From the NCBI GenBank assembly GCA_023150475.1, contig JAKLKU010000021.1, positions 1 to 64,000 of the forward strand: a stretch of DNA of 64,000 nt. The letters run 5' to 3'. Origin of the DNA: Planctomycetota bacterium (GTDB lineage Bacteria; Planctomycetota; UBA1135; GCA-002686595). The notes under the pieces are model-generated. The model was not told the DNA's origin and made no database searches. It was given only the letters and a program-made list of their open reading frames with translations. The translations under genes and the position numbers were made by a program. Shown piece after piece: positions 7,553 through 17,300 of the stretch (the first letter of the stretch is position 1; every line of letters begins with the position of its first letter).

Positions 7553-9412
7553 ATGCGCATCGCAAGTCAACGAAGTTCGAGTTCCCGCCGCGGGGCGGCG
7601 CTGTTCGTCGCGCTCTTCGCTGCGGCATCCGTCGCCGTGCTGGCGACGTGCCTCTTGCAGATCTCGGGCTCGGTGCAGAAGCGCCAGCTCGCGTCCGCCG
7701 ACTTGCGGCGCGCGTTCTACCTCGCCGACGCCGGCCTCGCGGAAGCGTACGCGGGCCTGACGATCGGCAAGACCGGCAACGTCGGCAGCGCGAGCTCTCC
7801 GGCGAAACTCGGCAAGGGCGTCTTCTTCGTGCAAGCGACCGACGTCGACGCCGACCACGTGCGGCTCGAGAGCACCGGCATGGCGGGCCGAGCGCGCGCG
7901 ACGGTCGAAATGACGGTCGAGCGTGGTGAAGAGAGCGTCGCGACGCTCGGCTTCTTCGCGAACCAACCGTTGACCGTGCCTGCGGGCGCGAGCGTCGGTG
8001 GCTACGACTCGTCCGCTCCGGCCGATTCGTCGAAACCCGGTCTCGGCGGCGTCGGTGGTCTGGCCGGTGGCGGCGCACCGTCGGATCCGCCGAAGGGCCG
8101 CATCGGCTCGAACGGCGACATCGTGCTCCAAGGCACGGCGCGCGCTCCGACGACCGTCACGGCGGACCTCGCGCCCGGCGCAGGCCACCAAGCGACGATC
8201 GGCCGGCACGTGACGCACACGGGCACGATCTCGCCGCGCACCGCGTCTGCGCCGCTGCCGGCGGTCGAGCTGCCGTTCGAACCGACGGGCGCGGGTGTCG
8301 ACCATCAGAGTCCGAACACGTTGGTCGTGCAACCGGGCGAACTCGGCATCGCGTACCTGCATCTCGCGAGCGGCTCGCACGCGATCATCCAAGGCCCGTG
8401 CAGTCTCGTCGTCGACGACTTGACCGTCGCGAGCGGTGCGACGCTCGAGTTCGACACCGACGACGGCGCGGTCGGCGTGTGGGTCGGCGATTCGCTCTCG
8501 TTCGCGGACGGCTCTCAGGTCGTGTGCAGCTCGAACGATCCGACCGACGTGACGATCCAAGTCGCGTCGGACTCGCCCGTGAGCTTCGGCGCCGCAGGCG
8601 CGTTCTACGGCGTGCTCTACGCGCCGGAAGCTCAAGCGACGGTCGGCTCCGGCGCGGCGGTGAACGGCGCGTGCGTCGCCGAACAAGTGGTGCTCTCGCC
8701 TGGAGCGAAACTCAACTTCGACGTGCACATCGACGAAGCGACTGCGCTCGACGTGCTGCCCAAGTTGCTCGCGTGGCGCATCCTCGAGCTCGAGAGCGTC
8801 GTCAACAACGCGGCGGGCAACGATCCGTTCGAGATCCTCGGCGTCGACCCTGCGCGGCTCCTGCCGCCCTCGAAGTCGCACGCCGACGTGCCGTTGCACG
8901 TCGTCTACCAGAACCTCGCCGGCACGACGCTGACGTACGACGGCATGGAAAGTGGGTTCGACTGGGCCAACGTGCGGGCCGTGCAGACGCTCGAACGTTC
9001 TGGCAAGCCGGTCGGCTACATGCCGGCCGACACCACTGCGCTCGCCGCCGAGACGAAGACGGGCTTGAGCGACGCGATCGGCGTGCTCTCCGACAACACG
9101 CTCACGTCCGCGCAGTTGACGGCTTCGTTGATCGCTGCGTCGCCGCTGACCTCCAACGACCTCGTGCGGATCGTCAACGCCTCGGCGAAGTTCACGTCGA
9201 GCGACCTGACGACGATCTTGATGAGCAATAGTCCGCTCGCGGCGAACGTGCTCGACAAGGCGCTGATCGCTTCACCGGCGCTGCCATCGAACTACATGGC
9301 GAAGGTGCTGATCGCGTCGAGCCCGTTGCCGCCGCACATCGTCGCGCAAGTCCTTGCGGACGCCCTCACGCTCACGCCGCTCGAGAAGGCCAACGTCCTC
9401 GCCGCGCAGTGA
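7553..9412 (+). CDS. PilX-like pilus assembly protein with adhesin-like ectodomain and C-terminal 15-residue repeats
   Basis: 619 residues. The N-terminus (RRGAALFVALFAAASVAVL, then RRAFYLADAGLAEA) is that of PilX/PilY-cluster proteins: a membrane helix followed by the AxxAxxAE-like helix. The middle (about 200-400) is rich in Gly, Ser and Thr with beta-strand character, like the DUF7305-type ectodomains of such proteins. Residues 515-619 are seven tandem 15-residue units of the form SPLxxxxLxxxLxAS. It sits after two pseudopilin genes with an 11-bp gap. It is probably an exported, pilus-tip or surface-associated component. The repeats look like short helices in a solenoid. Confidence 0.82.
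   Translation: MRIASQRSSSSRRGAALFVALFAAASVAVLATCLLQISGSVQKRQLASADLRRAFYLADAGLAEAYAGLTIGKTGNVGSASSPAKLGKGVFFVQATDVDADHVRLESTGMAGRARATVEMTVERGEESVATLGFFANQPLTVPAGASVGGYDSSAPADSSKPGLGGVGGLAGGGAPSDPPKGRIGSNGDIVLQGTARAPTTVTADLAPGAGHQATIGRHVTHTGTISPRTASAPLPAVELPFEPTGAGVDHQSPNTLVVQPGELGIAYLHLASGSHAIIQGPCSLVVDDLTVASGATLEFDTDDGAVGVWVGDSLSFADGSQVVCSSNDPTDVTIQVASDSPVSFGAAGAFYGVLYAPEAQATVGSGAAVNGACVAEQVVLSPGAKLNFDVHIDEATALDVLPKLLAWRILELESVVNNAAGNDPFEILGVDPARLLPPSKSHADVPLHVVYQNLAGTTLTYDGMESGFDWANVRAVQTLERSGKPVGYMPADTTALAAETKTGLSDAIGVLSDNTLTSAQLTASLIAASPLTSNDLVRIVNASAKFTSSDLTTILMSNSPLAANVLDKALIASPALPSNYMAKVLIASSPLPPHIVAQVLADALTLTPLEKANVLAAQ
9095..9409 (+). repeat. Seven coding 15-residue repeats at the end of the PilX-like protein
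   Basis: Seven consecutive 45-bp units, diverged at DNA level but aligned in protein without gaps. Examples are SPLTSNDLVRIVNAS, SPLAANVLDKALIAS and SPLPPHIVAQVLADA. Leu or a hydrophobic residue sits at positions 3, 8 and 12 and Ser/Pro at the boundary. They run to the stop codon. Confidence 0.8.
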
Positions 9413-9425
9413 GGACTTCCGCGCC

Positions 9426-10775
9426 ATGCACTTCGCACTGCCCTCGCTTACGCCGCTCGTCGTGATCGCTGCGCCAGGGCTCGCCGGGTCGTGGTTCACC
9501 GGGCCTGGTCTCGGCGCGCCCGGTGTTGCGGTGCCAGGGCTTGCGTTGCCGGCCGCGCAAGCGGCGACGACTCTCGACGGAGCGGTGCTGGACGCGATCG
9601 GACATCCGGCTCGCACCATCGAAGCCAACGTGCGGGCGTTCGCGGCGCTCGGTCCCGAGTCGCTCCCGCGCTGTTTCGAGCTCGCGGTCGCGCGCGAGCT
9701 CTCGATCGCCGTCGACGGGTCGAAGTCGTTCGTGTTGCCGGTCTCCGACGAGGTCGAGATCGCGCTCGTCGCCGCCGCCGCGCTGGCGCCGCGCGCGGAC
9801 GTCGTGCGACTGCTCGCGCGAGTCGCGGCGACCGCGGCGGCGCCGCGCGAGGTCGAGGTCGCCCTGCGCATCGCCGCGCTCGCCGGCACGGCGGATGACG
9901 TGGAGCTCGTGCGTTCGTTGGCGCTGCGCTTCGCGACGGAACGCGGCACGCCGCTCGAAGTGCGGCAAGCGTTCGGGCTCGCATTCCACTCGATCGCGTT
10001 GCGCGACGACCACGCGTTGGCCCACGTCCGCGGGCTCTACCTCGGTGTCGAACGTTCGCTCGCCGACGCCTTGTTGCGCGCACTCGGCGCGCTCCAGGAC
10101 GAGGCGAGTGCGGAGGCGCTCGGCGGCTTGCTCGGTGCTCGACCCGAGCTCGACCTGCGCGTGCTCGGCGAACTGGCGCGCGTCGGCCGCGGCTTGCCGC
10201 TGCCGGCGCCGGAGTCGACGCGCGAAGCGGTGCGGAGCTATCTCCGCGACGACGAGCCGACGCTCCAACGCGCCGCGTGTCGCGCGGCGTTCGCGCTGCA
10301 GGACATCGACGCGGTGCCCGTGTGGATCGAACTGCTCGAGGGCGACGACGATGTCGCGCGCGCTGCGTTGGACGCGCTGCGGCGCACGACGCGCAAGGCC
10401 CTCGACCGCGACGCCGAGGAGTGGCGCGCGTGGCGCGAGCGCGAACTCGCGGACTGGCGTGTCGCGGAGCGGCGCGCGGACGAACTGCGTTCGCCGGATC
10501 GCGCGAAAGCGGCGGCCGAGTTGCTCGCGCTCGGGCGCGCGAAGCTCCACCGCCATCAAGCGGCCGAACTGGTCGCCGGGGCGTTCGCTCGCGACGAGAC
10601 CGACCTCCTGCGGCTCGCATGCCAGGTGCTCGGCGAACTCGGTTCGCCCGCGGGCGAAGCGGCGTTGGTCGACGCGACGGAACATGCCGATGCGTCGGTC
10701 CGCGAAGCCGCGGAACTCGCGCTCGAACGCGTGCGCGAGCGGCAACGCGAGCGCGCCGGCGAACGCGAGCCCTGA
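9426..10775 (+). CDS. HEAT-repeat-like helical protein, probably exported
   Basis: 449 residues. The N-terminal 40 residues are hydrophobic with Pro/Gly (APGLAGSWFTGPGLGAPGV) and end in PAAQA, compatible with an export signal. The rest is almost entirely helical with HEAT/PBS-lyase-like repeats, for example RAACRAAFALQDIDAVPVW and ASVREAAELALERV. The ATG at 9426 lies just after a GAGG at the end of the PilX-like gene, so it is probably part of the pilin-like transcript. HEAT proteins act as scaffolds; no enzyme motif is visible. The C-terminus is highly charged (RERQRERAGEREP). Confidence 0.75.
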   Translation: MHFALPSLTPLVVIAAPGLAGSWFTGPGLGAPGVAVPGLALPAAQAATTLDGAVLDAIGHPARTIEANVRAFAALGPESLPRCFELAVARELSIAVDGSKSFVLPVSDEVEIALVAAAALAPRADVVRLLARVAATAAAPREVEVALRIAALAGTADDVELVRSLALRFATERGTPLEVRQAFGLAFHSIALRDDHALAHVRGLYLGVERSLADALLRALGALQDEASAEALGGLLGARPELDLRVLGELARVGRGLPLPAPESTREAVRSYLRDDEPTLQRAACRAAFALQDIDAVPVWIELLEGDDDVARAALDALRRTTRKALDRDAEEWRAWRERELADWRVAERRADELRSPDRAKAAAELLALGRAKLHRHQAAELVAGAFARDETDLLRLACQVLGELGSPAGEAALVDATEHADASVREAAELALERVRERQRERAGEREP

Positions 10776-10837
10776 GCCACACGGCGCCGTTCGTCACCCG
10801 CTTGTCGCTGCGACGCGCCACCGTACGATCGCACGGC

Positions 10838-11455
10838 GTGGCCACCGTGCGGATCGCGATCACCGGCTTCGGACCGTTCGTCGGTTCGAGCGGCACGCCG
10901 ATCGAACTCAATCCGAGTCGCGAGATCGCGCGAGCGCTCGCGAGCGCTCCGCCCGCGGGCGTCGACGTCGTCTCCACGGAGCTCTCGGTCACCTTCGACG
11001 GTGCGCCGCGCGAACTCGCTGCGTGGCTTGCGTCGCTGGAGCCCGCGCCGCGAGTGCTGCTCGGCCTCGGCGTGCAGTCGGGCGGCGGCGTGTTCCGACT
11101 CGAGCGCCGCGCACGCGGCCGACTCGTCGGCGACCGCCGCGACAACGCCGGGCGCGAGGCCGGCGCCGCGACGGCGGACCTCGAAGGCGAGCGCGAGACG
11201 GAGCTCGACTTCGTGGGCCTCGAGGTCGCGCTGCGCGCCGGGGGCGCAGCGGGCGTGGTCCGCTCGAACGACGCCGGCGGTTTCGTCTGCGAGCGCGTCT
11301 ACTTCGAGCTTCTCCGCCACGGCGAGCGGCTCGGCGTGCCCGCGCTGTTCCTGCACTTGCCGCGGGCCGAACAAGTGTCGATCGAAGCTCAGACTCGCGT
11401 CGTCGCGGCGCTGGTCGCCGAACTCGCGCGGCGCGTCGCGTCTCGCGCCGGCTGA
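10838..11455 (+). CDS. pcp: Pyroglutamyl-peptidase I family cysteine peptidase
   Basis: 205 residues, normal for peptidase family C15. It would remove N-terminal pyroglutamate from peptides in the cytoplasm. The family motifs are visible: GFGPFVGSSGTPIELNPS at the N-terminus, the catalytic Glu in FRLERRARG, the Cys in DAGGFVCERVYF and the His in LFLHLP. The surroundings of the Glu and Cys deviate from the classical forms, so it is a divergent member and may have shifted specificity. The likely start is GTG at 10838. It is followed after 11 bp by an ECF sigma gene in the same direction. Confidence 0.83.
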   Translation: MATVRIAITGFGPFVGSSGTPIELNPSREIARALASAPPAGVDVVSTELSVTFDGAPRELAAWLASLEPAPRVLLGLGVQSGGGVFRLERRARGRLVGDRRDNAGREAGAATADLEGERETELDFVGLEVALRAGGAAGVVRSNDAGGFVCERVYFELLRHGERLGVPALFLHLPRAEQVSIEAQTRVVAALVAELARRVASRAG

Positions 11456-11466
11456 GCGAAGCGCGC

Positions 11467-12051
11467 ATGGATGCTCCGTCGACGCCGCCCGCCGAGCGAG
11501 AGTTCGGCGACCGACTCGCCGCGTGCGCGCCGCGGATCCGCCTGTGGGTCGGGACGCTCGCGGGAGCGGCGCTCCGCCGTCGCTGTGAACTCGACGACTT
11601 CGTCCAGGAGACGTTCCTGCGCGCGGTTCGCGATCGAGCTCGCGCTCCGGAGCCGTGCGCCGGCGACGCGCCGTTCGCGCGGTGGCTCGCCGAAGTCGCG
11701 CGCCACGTCGTGCTCGACGCCGCGCGTGCGACGCGTCGGGCGAAGCGGGACGCTCGGGTCGCCCGGCTGTCGCGCGAAGACTGGTCGTCGGTGGGTCTCG
11801 CGGAGAGCGCGGTCCTCGCCCGCACCGCTGGCCCGGTGACCCGCGCGGTCGCCGTCGAGGAAACCGAGCGCTTGGAGCGGGCGTTGGCCGCACTCGCGCC
11901 CGAGCACCGCAAGGTGATCGCGCTGCGGCAACTCGCCGGACTCTCGGCCGCCGAAACGGCGCGGCGGATGGGGCGAAGCGAAGCGGCGGTGCACTCGCTC
12001 TATCGCCGCGCGCTGCTCGCCTGGGAGGCCGGGCTCACCGACCGCGGCTGA
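11467..12051 (+). CDS. ECF-family RNA polymerase sigma factor
   Basis: 194 residues with sigma region 2 (ELDDFVQETFLRAVRD, then FARWLAEVARHVVLDAAR) and region 4 (LAPEHRKVIALRQLAGLSAAETARRMGRSEAAVHSLYRRAL), the helix-turn-helix that reads the -35 element. It directs RNA polymerase to an alternative regulon. No anti-sigma gene follows; the next gene is on the other strand. The ATG lies 11 bp after the pyroglutamyl-peptidase stop, so the two may be co-transcribed. The stop codon lies in the loop of a GC-rich hairpin. Confidence 0.88.
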   Translation: MDAPSTPPAEREFGDRLAACAPRIRLWVGTLAGAALRRRCELDDFVQETFLRAVRDRARAPEPCAGDAPFARWLAEVARHVVLDAARATRRAKRDARVARLSREDWSSVGLAESAVLARTAGPVTRAVAVEETERLERALAALAPEHRKVIALRQLAGLSAAETARRMGRSEAAVHSLYRRALLAWEAGLTDRG

Positions 12052-12058
12052 AGCCGCG
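12043..12058 (+). terminator. GC hairpin spanning the ECF sigma stop codon
   Basis: CGCGGCT and AGCCGCG form a perfect 7-bp stem with a 2-base loop, and the TGA stop straddles the loop. No U-tract follows; instead a GGCGCC-rich tandem repeat begins. It may stop or pause transcription towards the convergent VOC gene, but it is not a textbook intrinsic terminator. Confidence 0.35.
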
Positions 12059-12105
12059 CACAGGCGCCCCGCACCGGCGCCCCGCACCGGCGCCCCGCAC
12101 AGGCG
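12058..12105. repeat. 13-bp GC tandem repeat between convergent genes
   Basis: Three full units GCAC(A/C)GGCGCCCC at 12058, 12071 and 12084 and a partial fourth, each carrying the palindrome GGCGCC. A further GGCGCC follows near 12115. The array fills the gap between the ECF sigma gene (+) and the VOC gene (-). Confidence 0.8.
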
Positions 12106-12234
12106 GCGCGCTCAGGCGCCGCGGCCAGCCGGGCACCGAGCCAGCCGCCTGGGGCTTCGAGCTGCAAGAGTCATAAGACGTTGAAAAACAACCAGTTACG
12201 ACAAGCCCAACGAAACGAGGCAGTAGGGCCGACG

Positions 12235-12666
12235 TCAGTCGTGGACGACGCCGAACGTCCACTCGACCGCGTTGCCGTCGGGGTCGTGGACCTCGAGCAC
12301 CCACCCGTCCCGATCGTCGAGGCGCGTGAGGGGGTTCGCGAGGCGCAGTCCAAGCGAGCGGACCACGCGCTCGCGCTCCTCGAGCTCCGCTTTCGAGGCA
12401 CAGACGAAGCCCAAGTGCTCGTGGCTCCGCGTCTGGCGCGGCACCAGGCCGTGGAACGCGCGCAGCAGCCAGCGCACGCGGCGAGGCATCAACAGGACGA
12501 GCGTGAAGTCTTCCTGCCCGAGCGGCCGCAACGTCGCGATCTCCGTCCGCCAGCGGTCCGTGTGCTGCTTTCGGCCGGTCACGCGCGCCGGCAAGACGCG
12601 TTCGTAGAACGCGAGCGAACGATCGAGGTCGGCGACTCGGAACGCAGCGTGATCGCAGCGCGGCAT
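12235..12666 (-). CDS. VOC (glyoxalase/bleomycin-resistance) superfamily protein
   Basis: 143 residues forming the usual pair of beta-alpha-beta-beta-beta halves of the vicinal oxygen chelate fold. Candidate metal ligands are the His of CDHAAFRV at the N-terminus, the His of RSHEHLGFV in the middle and the Glu of NAVEWTF near the C-terminus. DPDGNAVE is the typical C-terminal VOC motif. The substrate cannot be told from sequence; members include lactoylglutathione lyases, dioxygenases and antibiotic-binding proteins. It is convergent with the ECF sigma gene and divergent from the next sigma operon. Confidence 0.85.
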   Translation of the reverse strand: MPRCDHAAFRVADLDRSLAFYERVLPARVTGRKQHTDRWRTEIATLRPLGQEDFTLVLLMPRRVRWLLRAFHGLVPRQTRSHEHLGFVCASKAELEERERVVRSLGLRLANPLTRLDDRDGWVLEVHDPDGNAVEWTFGVVHD

Positions 12667-12945
12667 GCCTTCGAGGATAGCGCCGGCGCCGCGAGCCACG
12701 TTCGGCGTGCGCTCGCGCGCGCGAATCTCGGATCCTCGCAACTTGGCGAGCGGACGCGAGACACACCTCCTTGCACGAGAGGAGCGGTATCCCCGATGGA
12801 CAGCCAAGGTGCGTCGCGCGCTGGAGAGCCGCGCGGCGGACGCGTCGATTTGCGTGAGCGAAGGGTGTGGTTGCGCCGCCGGGCGGGGTGGCGGGGCCGT
12901 TCCAGGGTTGTCGCGCCGCGTGTCGCTCGCGAAGATGCCCGGCCC

Positions 12946-13563
12946 ATGCCCGCGGGTCCGGCGCCGATCGACCGTTCCGAGCCGAACGTCCCGCCCTCGC
13001 ACGCCGAGGACCTCGCCCTCGTCCGGGCGGCGCGCGCCGGTGACCCACGGGCGCTCGCCGCGCTCGCCGACCGCCTGACCTGCGTGCGCCACTTCCTGGT
13101 CGCGCGCCAGCGGCGGATCGGCGCGACGCTGGATGCGGAGGAGCTCTCGGACCTCGTGCAGGACGTCGTCGTCGCCGTGTGGGAGCGACTCGGCGACTAC
13201 AGCGGCTGGGCCGCGCTCGAGACGTGGGTGTATCCGTTCTGCGTGAACAAGCTCTCGAACGCCCTGGCGAAACATCGCCGCCGAGGCGGCGTGCTCGAGT
13301 CGGACGACGGCACGGTGATCGGTGCCGCGGCCGACCGGACGCCGGCCGACGAGAGCGAGGTCGATCCGGAGCGCCTGCAGCGGGCGCTCGATCGGCTGGG
13401 ACCACCGAAGGCCGATGTCGTCCGGATGCGGCACTTCGACGGCCTCGAGTTCGACGCGATCGCGCGACGCTTCGACGTGCCGCTCGAGACGGCGAAGACC
13501 TGGTACTACCGCGGGCTCAAGGCCCTCAAGACGATGCTTGGCGACGAAGGGGGTGCGGCATGA
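12946..13563 (+). CDS. ECF-family sigma factor of the CHAT operon
   Basis: 205 residues. Region 2 is DLALVRAARAGDPRALAALAD through ELSDLVQDVVVAVWERL, and region 4 is LGPPKADVVRMRHFDGLEFDAIARRFDVPLETAKTWYYRGLKALK. The start ATG at 12946 follows about 280 bp of non-coding DNA that should hold the promoter. The stop codon overlaps the ATG of the next gene (ATGA), so sigma and the membrane protein are translationally coupled. Coupling plus a downstream membrane anti-sigma-like protein is the classic ECF module; its output probably includes this operon. Confidence 0.88.
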   Translation: MPAGPAPIDRSEPNVPPSHAEDLALVRAARAGDPRALAALADRLTCVRHFLVARQRRIGATLDAEELSDLVQDVVVAVWERLGDYSGWAALETWVYPFCVNKLSNALAKHRRRGGVLESDDGTVIGAAADRTPADESEVDPERLQRALDRLGPPKADVVRMRHFDGLEFDAIARRFDVPLETAKTWYYRGLKALKTMLGDEGGAA

Positions 13564-14237
13564 ACGCCCGTCACGACGCCCGTCACGAAGCGCGGCTCGC
13601 GGAAGCCGTCGCCGCGCGCTCGCCGGCCGCGATCGCGGACCTCTTGCGCGACTGCGCGACCTGTCGGGACGACTGGTATGGGCTCGAAGCGCTCGGGAAA
13701 GCGTTGGACGACGTGGGCGAGGAGCTGCGGCTCGACCGTCCCGCGGTCCCCGCAGCCGGGAGTGGCGCCGACGACCGAGACGAAGTCCTGCGGGCGATCC
13801 GGCGCGCGCGCGGCGAGCGCGTCACCGACGCGCGTTCGTCGCTGCGCCGTGCTCCGCGTTGGGGCTGGTGGCTTGCTGCGGCAGCCGCACTCGTGTTGGC
13901 CTTCGTCGCGTACCAACGCTTCGGCGAGCCGGGCGAGGAGCCGGAGATCGTGCTCGGTGCGCCGCTCGAGACCGTCGCTCCGCGTGGACGGGTCACGGAC
14001 TTCGCCGAGTTCCAAGGTCGCGGCGTGCGGCCGGCCGGTGGCTTCTTCCGGATCAGCGTGTTCGCGCCAGGAGCCGCGACGCCGCTGCTCGTTTCGCCGC
14101 CGCTCGACACGCCGCAGTGGCGGCCGACGGCGGAGGAACTCGCGAGCTTGCCTGCGACCATCGAATGGCGGCTCGAGAGCTTCGTCGCCGGTGGCGAGAG
14201 CCGCGTCAGTCCGCGCGCCGCCGCGACACGGCCCTGA
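13560..14237 (+). CDS. Single-pass membrane protein, probable anti-sigma factor
   Basis: 225 residues. The N-terminal cytoplasmic part is helical and has one CATC pair (DCATCRDDW, near residue 33), a possible remnant of the zinc-binding anti-sigma motif. A single membrane helix follows (WGWWLAAAAALVLAFVAYQRF, about 100-120). The extracytoplasmic domain of about 100 residues ends in a beta-rich segment (FRISVFAPG, IEWRLESFV). Coupling to the ECF gene by an ATGA overlap and the topology argue for an anti-sigma role. The canonical HxxxCxxC motif is incomplete, so this is inference. Confidence 0.72.
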   Translation: MNARHDARHEARLAEAVAARSPAAIADLLRDCATCRDDWYGLEALGKALDDVGEELRLDRPAVPAAGSGADDRDEVLRAIRRARGERVTDARSSLRRAPRWGWWLAAAAALVLAFVAYQRFGEPGEEPEIVLGAPLETVAPRGRVTDFAEFQGRGVRPAGGFFRISVFAPGAATPLLVSPPLDTPQWRPTAEELASLPATIEWRLESFVAGGESRVSPRAAATRP

Positions 14238-14242
14238 ACGAC

Positions 14243-14273
14243 CGCCGCGGCGCCGCGGCGCCGCGGCGCCGCG
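14243..14273. repeat. 9-bp GC repeat (GCCGCGGCG)n
   Basis: About 3.4 copies of a 9-bp unit that creates overlapping GGCGCC and CCGCGG palindromes, in the 74-bp gap between the anti-sigma-like gene and the CHAT gene. It could form a stable RNA structure in the leader of the CHAT coding region. Confidence 0.75.
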
Positions 14274-14311
14274 CGCGATCGAGCGACGGCGGCCGTTAGA
14301 GTGGCGCGCGC

Positions 14312-17300
14312 ATGCGCCTCGGCCTCCCGTTCGTCCTCGGCTGTTTCCTCGAGTTCGGAGTCGTGTCCACGGTGGCGGCCGCGCAAGCGTCCGATCCGGT
14401 CGCGGCCGCACGCGAATGGCTGACGACGCCGGCGCCGGACGCCGCCGGCCGGTGGGCGTGGGTCAGCGGCGCGCGCGCGGCGGCCGACGCGCTGGCACAC
14501 GACGATGCGCAGTTCGACTTGCGCATCGCCGTGTTGCGCCGTGCGCTCGACGAGCTCCGGCCGATGGGCTACGCCGACGGCGAGTACGAGCTCACGTACC
14601 GCATCGCGACGTTGCTCGGCCGGCGCGGGCGCGTCGACGACGAACTTGCGTTGCTCGACGACGCGCTCGCGCGACCGCCGTCGGCGACCTACGAACCGTA
14701 CCTGCGCGCGGAGCTGACGCAGCTCTTGCGCCGCGCCGGCGAGCTCGAACGCGCCGAACGCGAGCTCGGGTTCCTGGACGCGAGCGTCGAACGTGCGCCA
14801 GGCAATCAGGACCCGTGGCGCGTGCAGGCGCTGATCGAGCGCATCGACTTGCGCTTGCGTCTCGGCCAACTCGAGCGTGCGACCGAAGCGCTCGACGAGC
14901 TCGAGCGCACGATCGAGCGGCTCGCCGCGGCGGGTGTGCTCGACCCGCTCGATCGCCGCAACGCGTTGCGCAAACGCTGGGACGTGTGGCTCGCGGCGGA
15001 GGAATTCCGCGCGGTGCTCGCGGACATCGATGCGGTCCGCTCCGCGGCGCGCGCGGCTGCCGCGGCGTCGGCTGCCGCAGCTTCGAGTTCGCGTGCCGGC
15101 GAAGCGTCCGACGCGGCAGCTGGCGAGACGGCCAGTGAAGCGACGGCCACCGAGGAGACGAGCGGCCGGGTGCCGCCGTTCGCGGCGGACGACGAAGAGC
15201 TGCGGTTCTATTCCGGCCTCGCGCGGGCGTCGCTCGCGCTCGGCACGGGTGAGGACGACGAGGAAGCGCGGCGCGAGCTCGAAGCGCTCGACGCGGAACT
15301 CGATAGGCCGCCGCTCGATCGCCTGCACGTCGAGCACGCGCTCGCGTGGCTCGCGATCGAACGTGCGCGCTTCGACGAAGCCGAGCGCGTGCTCGCGAAG
15401 TCGGCGACGTTGCTCGATCTGGCCCGCGCTCCGACTCTCGAACGCGCGCAACACGCCGCGTTGCTCGCGGCGCTCGCGCTCGCGCGCGCAGATGCACCCG
15501 GTGCACCGGGCGCACCGGGCGCACCGGGCGCACCGGGTACACCGGGCACACCGGGCACGCCGGGCACGCTGGACGCAGCGGACGCCCTCGCGGCGCTCGA
15601 AGCACAGTTCGAGCCGATCTGGCGCGGCTTGTTCGACGAGTGGGGACGCTTGCCGACCGGCAAGTCGGGTTGGGGCAGCCTGCACTTCGCGTCGCACCGC
15701 GGCGTGCTCGCACAGTGGATGCGGCTCGCCGAGCGCGCGCACCGAGACGGCGGCGCCGAACGCGCGTTCGGCGCGTTGGTGCACGCGCAGAGCCGCGGAT
15801 CGCTCGCGCAGAGTCTCGGCGCCGCCGCGCTGTCGCTCGCGGACGTGCGGAGCGTGCTTTCAGGGCCGGATCATGGCCTGCTCGTGCTCGTGCCGAGCCT
15901 CGATCACACGTTCGTCTGGACGATCGATCGCGCTCGTTTCCGTTCGTTCGTGTTGCCCGGCATCTTGCGCGCTCGGCCCGAGCTCGAGCGCTTGCGAGAG
16001 TTCGCTTCCCGCGCGCTCGACGCCGACGAACGGGTAGAAGCGCGTGAGCTCGGTGCGCGCGTCGCCACGGCGCTGCTCGGCGCCGAGGCGTGCGCCGAGC
16101 TCGCGCGTTGGTCCCGCGTGAGCGTGATCGGCGGCGAGTTCTTCGGTTGGCTGCCGATCGAGAGCTTCGTGCTCCCGGGCAGCGAACGCACGCTCGGCCT
16201 GACGCACGCGATCGACCATTGGCCATCCGCGCCGGTCGCGCTCGAGCTCGCGCGGCGTGCGCGAGGCGTCAACGGAATCGCTGGCGACGCCGGAATCGCC
16301 GGAATCTCTAGGAGCGCTGACGCAGCTGACGCTGCTCGCGCCGCCGCGGATTCCGGAGCGAGCGTCGACTCGAACGCCCTGCGCGCTCGACAGACGCCGC
16401 GCGCTCGTCCGACGCCGAGGCTCGTGCTCGTCGCGGCGCCCGAGCCTTCGGCGGCGACGCAGACGCGGTACCCGGAGCTCGCCCGATTGCCATTCGGTGA
16501 ACGCGAACGGCTGAGCGTGCTCGGCGCGTTCGGTGGCTCATCGACGGTGCTCGAAGGAACGGGAGCGACGCGCCGTGCGCTTGCGGCCGAGCTCGAGACC
16601 GACGCGAGCGTGCTCGGGTTCGTCGCGCACGGCGTGCACGTGCGCGAGCTCGAGCGACCGACCGCGATCGTGCTCGCGCCCGACGGGCCAAACGGCCCCG
16701 CGGCTCCCGGCACGCCTGGCGAAGTCGGCGCATCGGAAGCGCCGGCCGCAGCAGATGCCGACGGTTGGCTCGATTGCGACGAGCTCGAGAGCTTCCGGCT
16801 GCCGCCGGTCGTCGAGCTCGCGGTGTGCGGCTCGCTGCGCGGGCCCGCGCGCTGCGGCGACGACGGGCCGAGCCATCTTGCCGGCGCAGCGTTGCGGGCC
16901 GGCGCATGCGCGGTGCTCGCCTCGCGCGCGGACCTCGAGTACCGCAGCTCGCTCGCGTTGGTCGGCGCGTTCCACACCGAGCTCGCGCGCGGCTTCGACG
17001 CCGCCGAAGCGCTGCGCCGCGCGCGCGTCGCCGTCGCAGAACGCGACGAGAAGAGCGCGGCCCCGTGGTACCACGGCGCCGTGCAGGTCTTCGGGTTCGG
17101 CGCTTTGCGCGTCGCCGAAGTCGCTGCCGCCGAAACGACGACGCCCACCCGAGAACCGGATGGGCGTCCTGTCGGTCGAACGATCGCGTACGCCGTCGCA
17201 GGCGCGGTCGCGGCGCTCGTCGTCGGCGTGTTCGTGCGCCGTCGCCGCGCTCAACCGCCGCCGCCCGGCGGGTTGGAGGGCGGCGGCGGCACCGGCGGCA

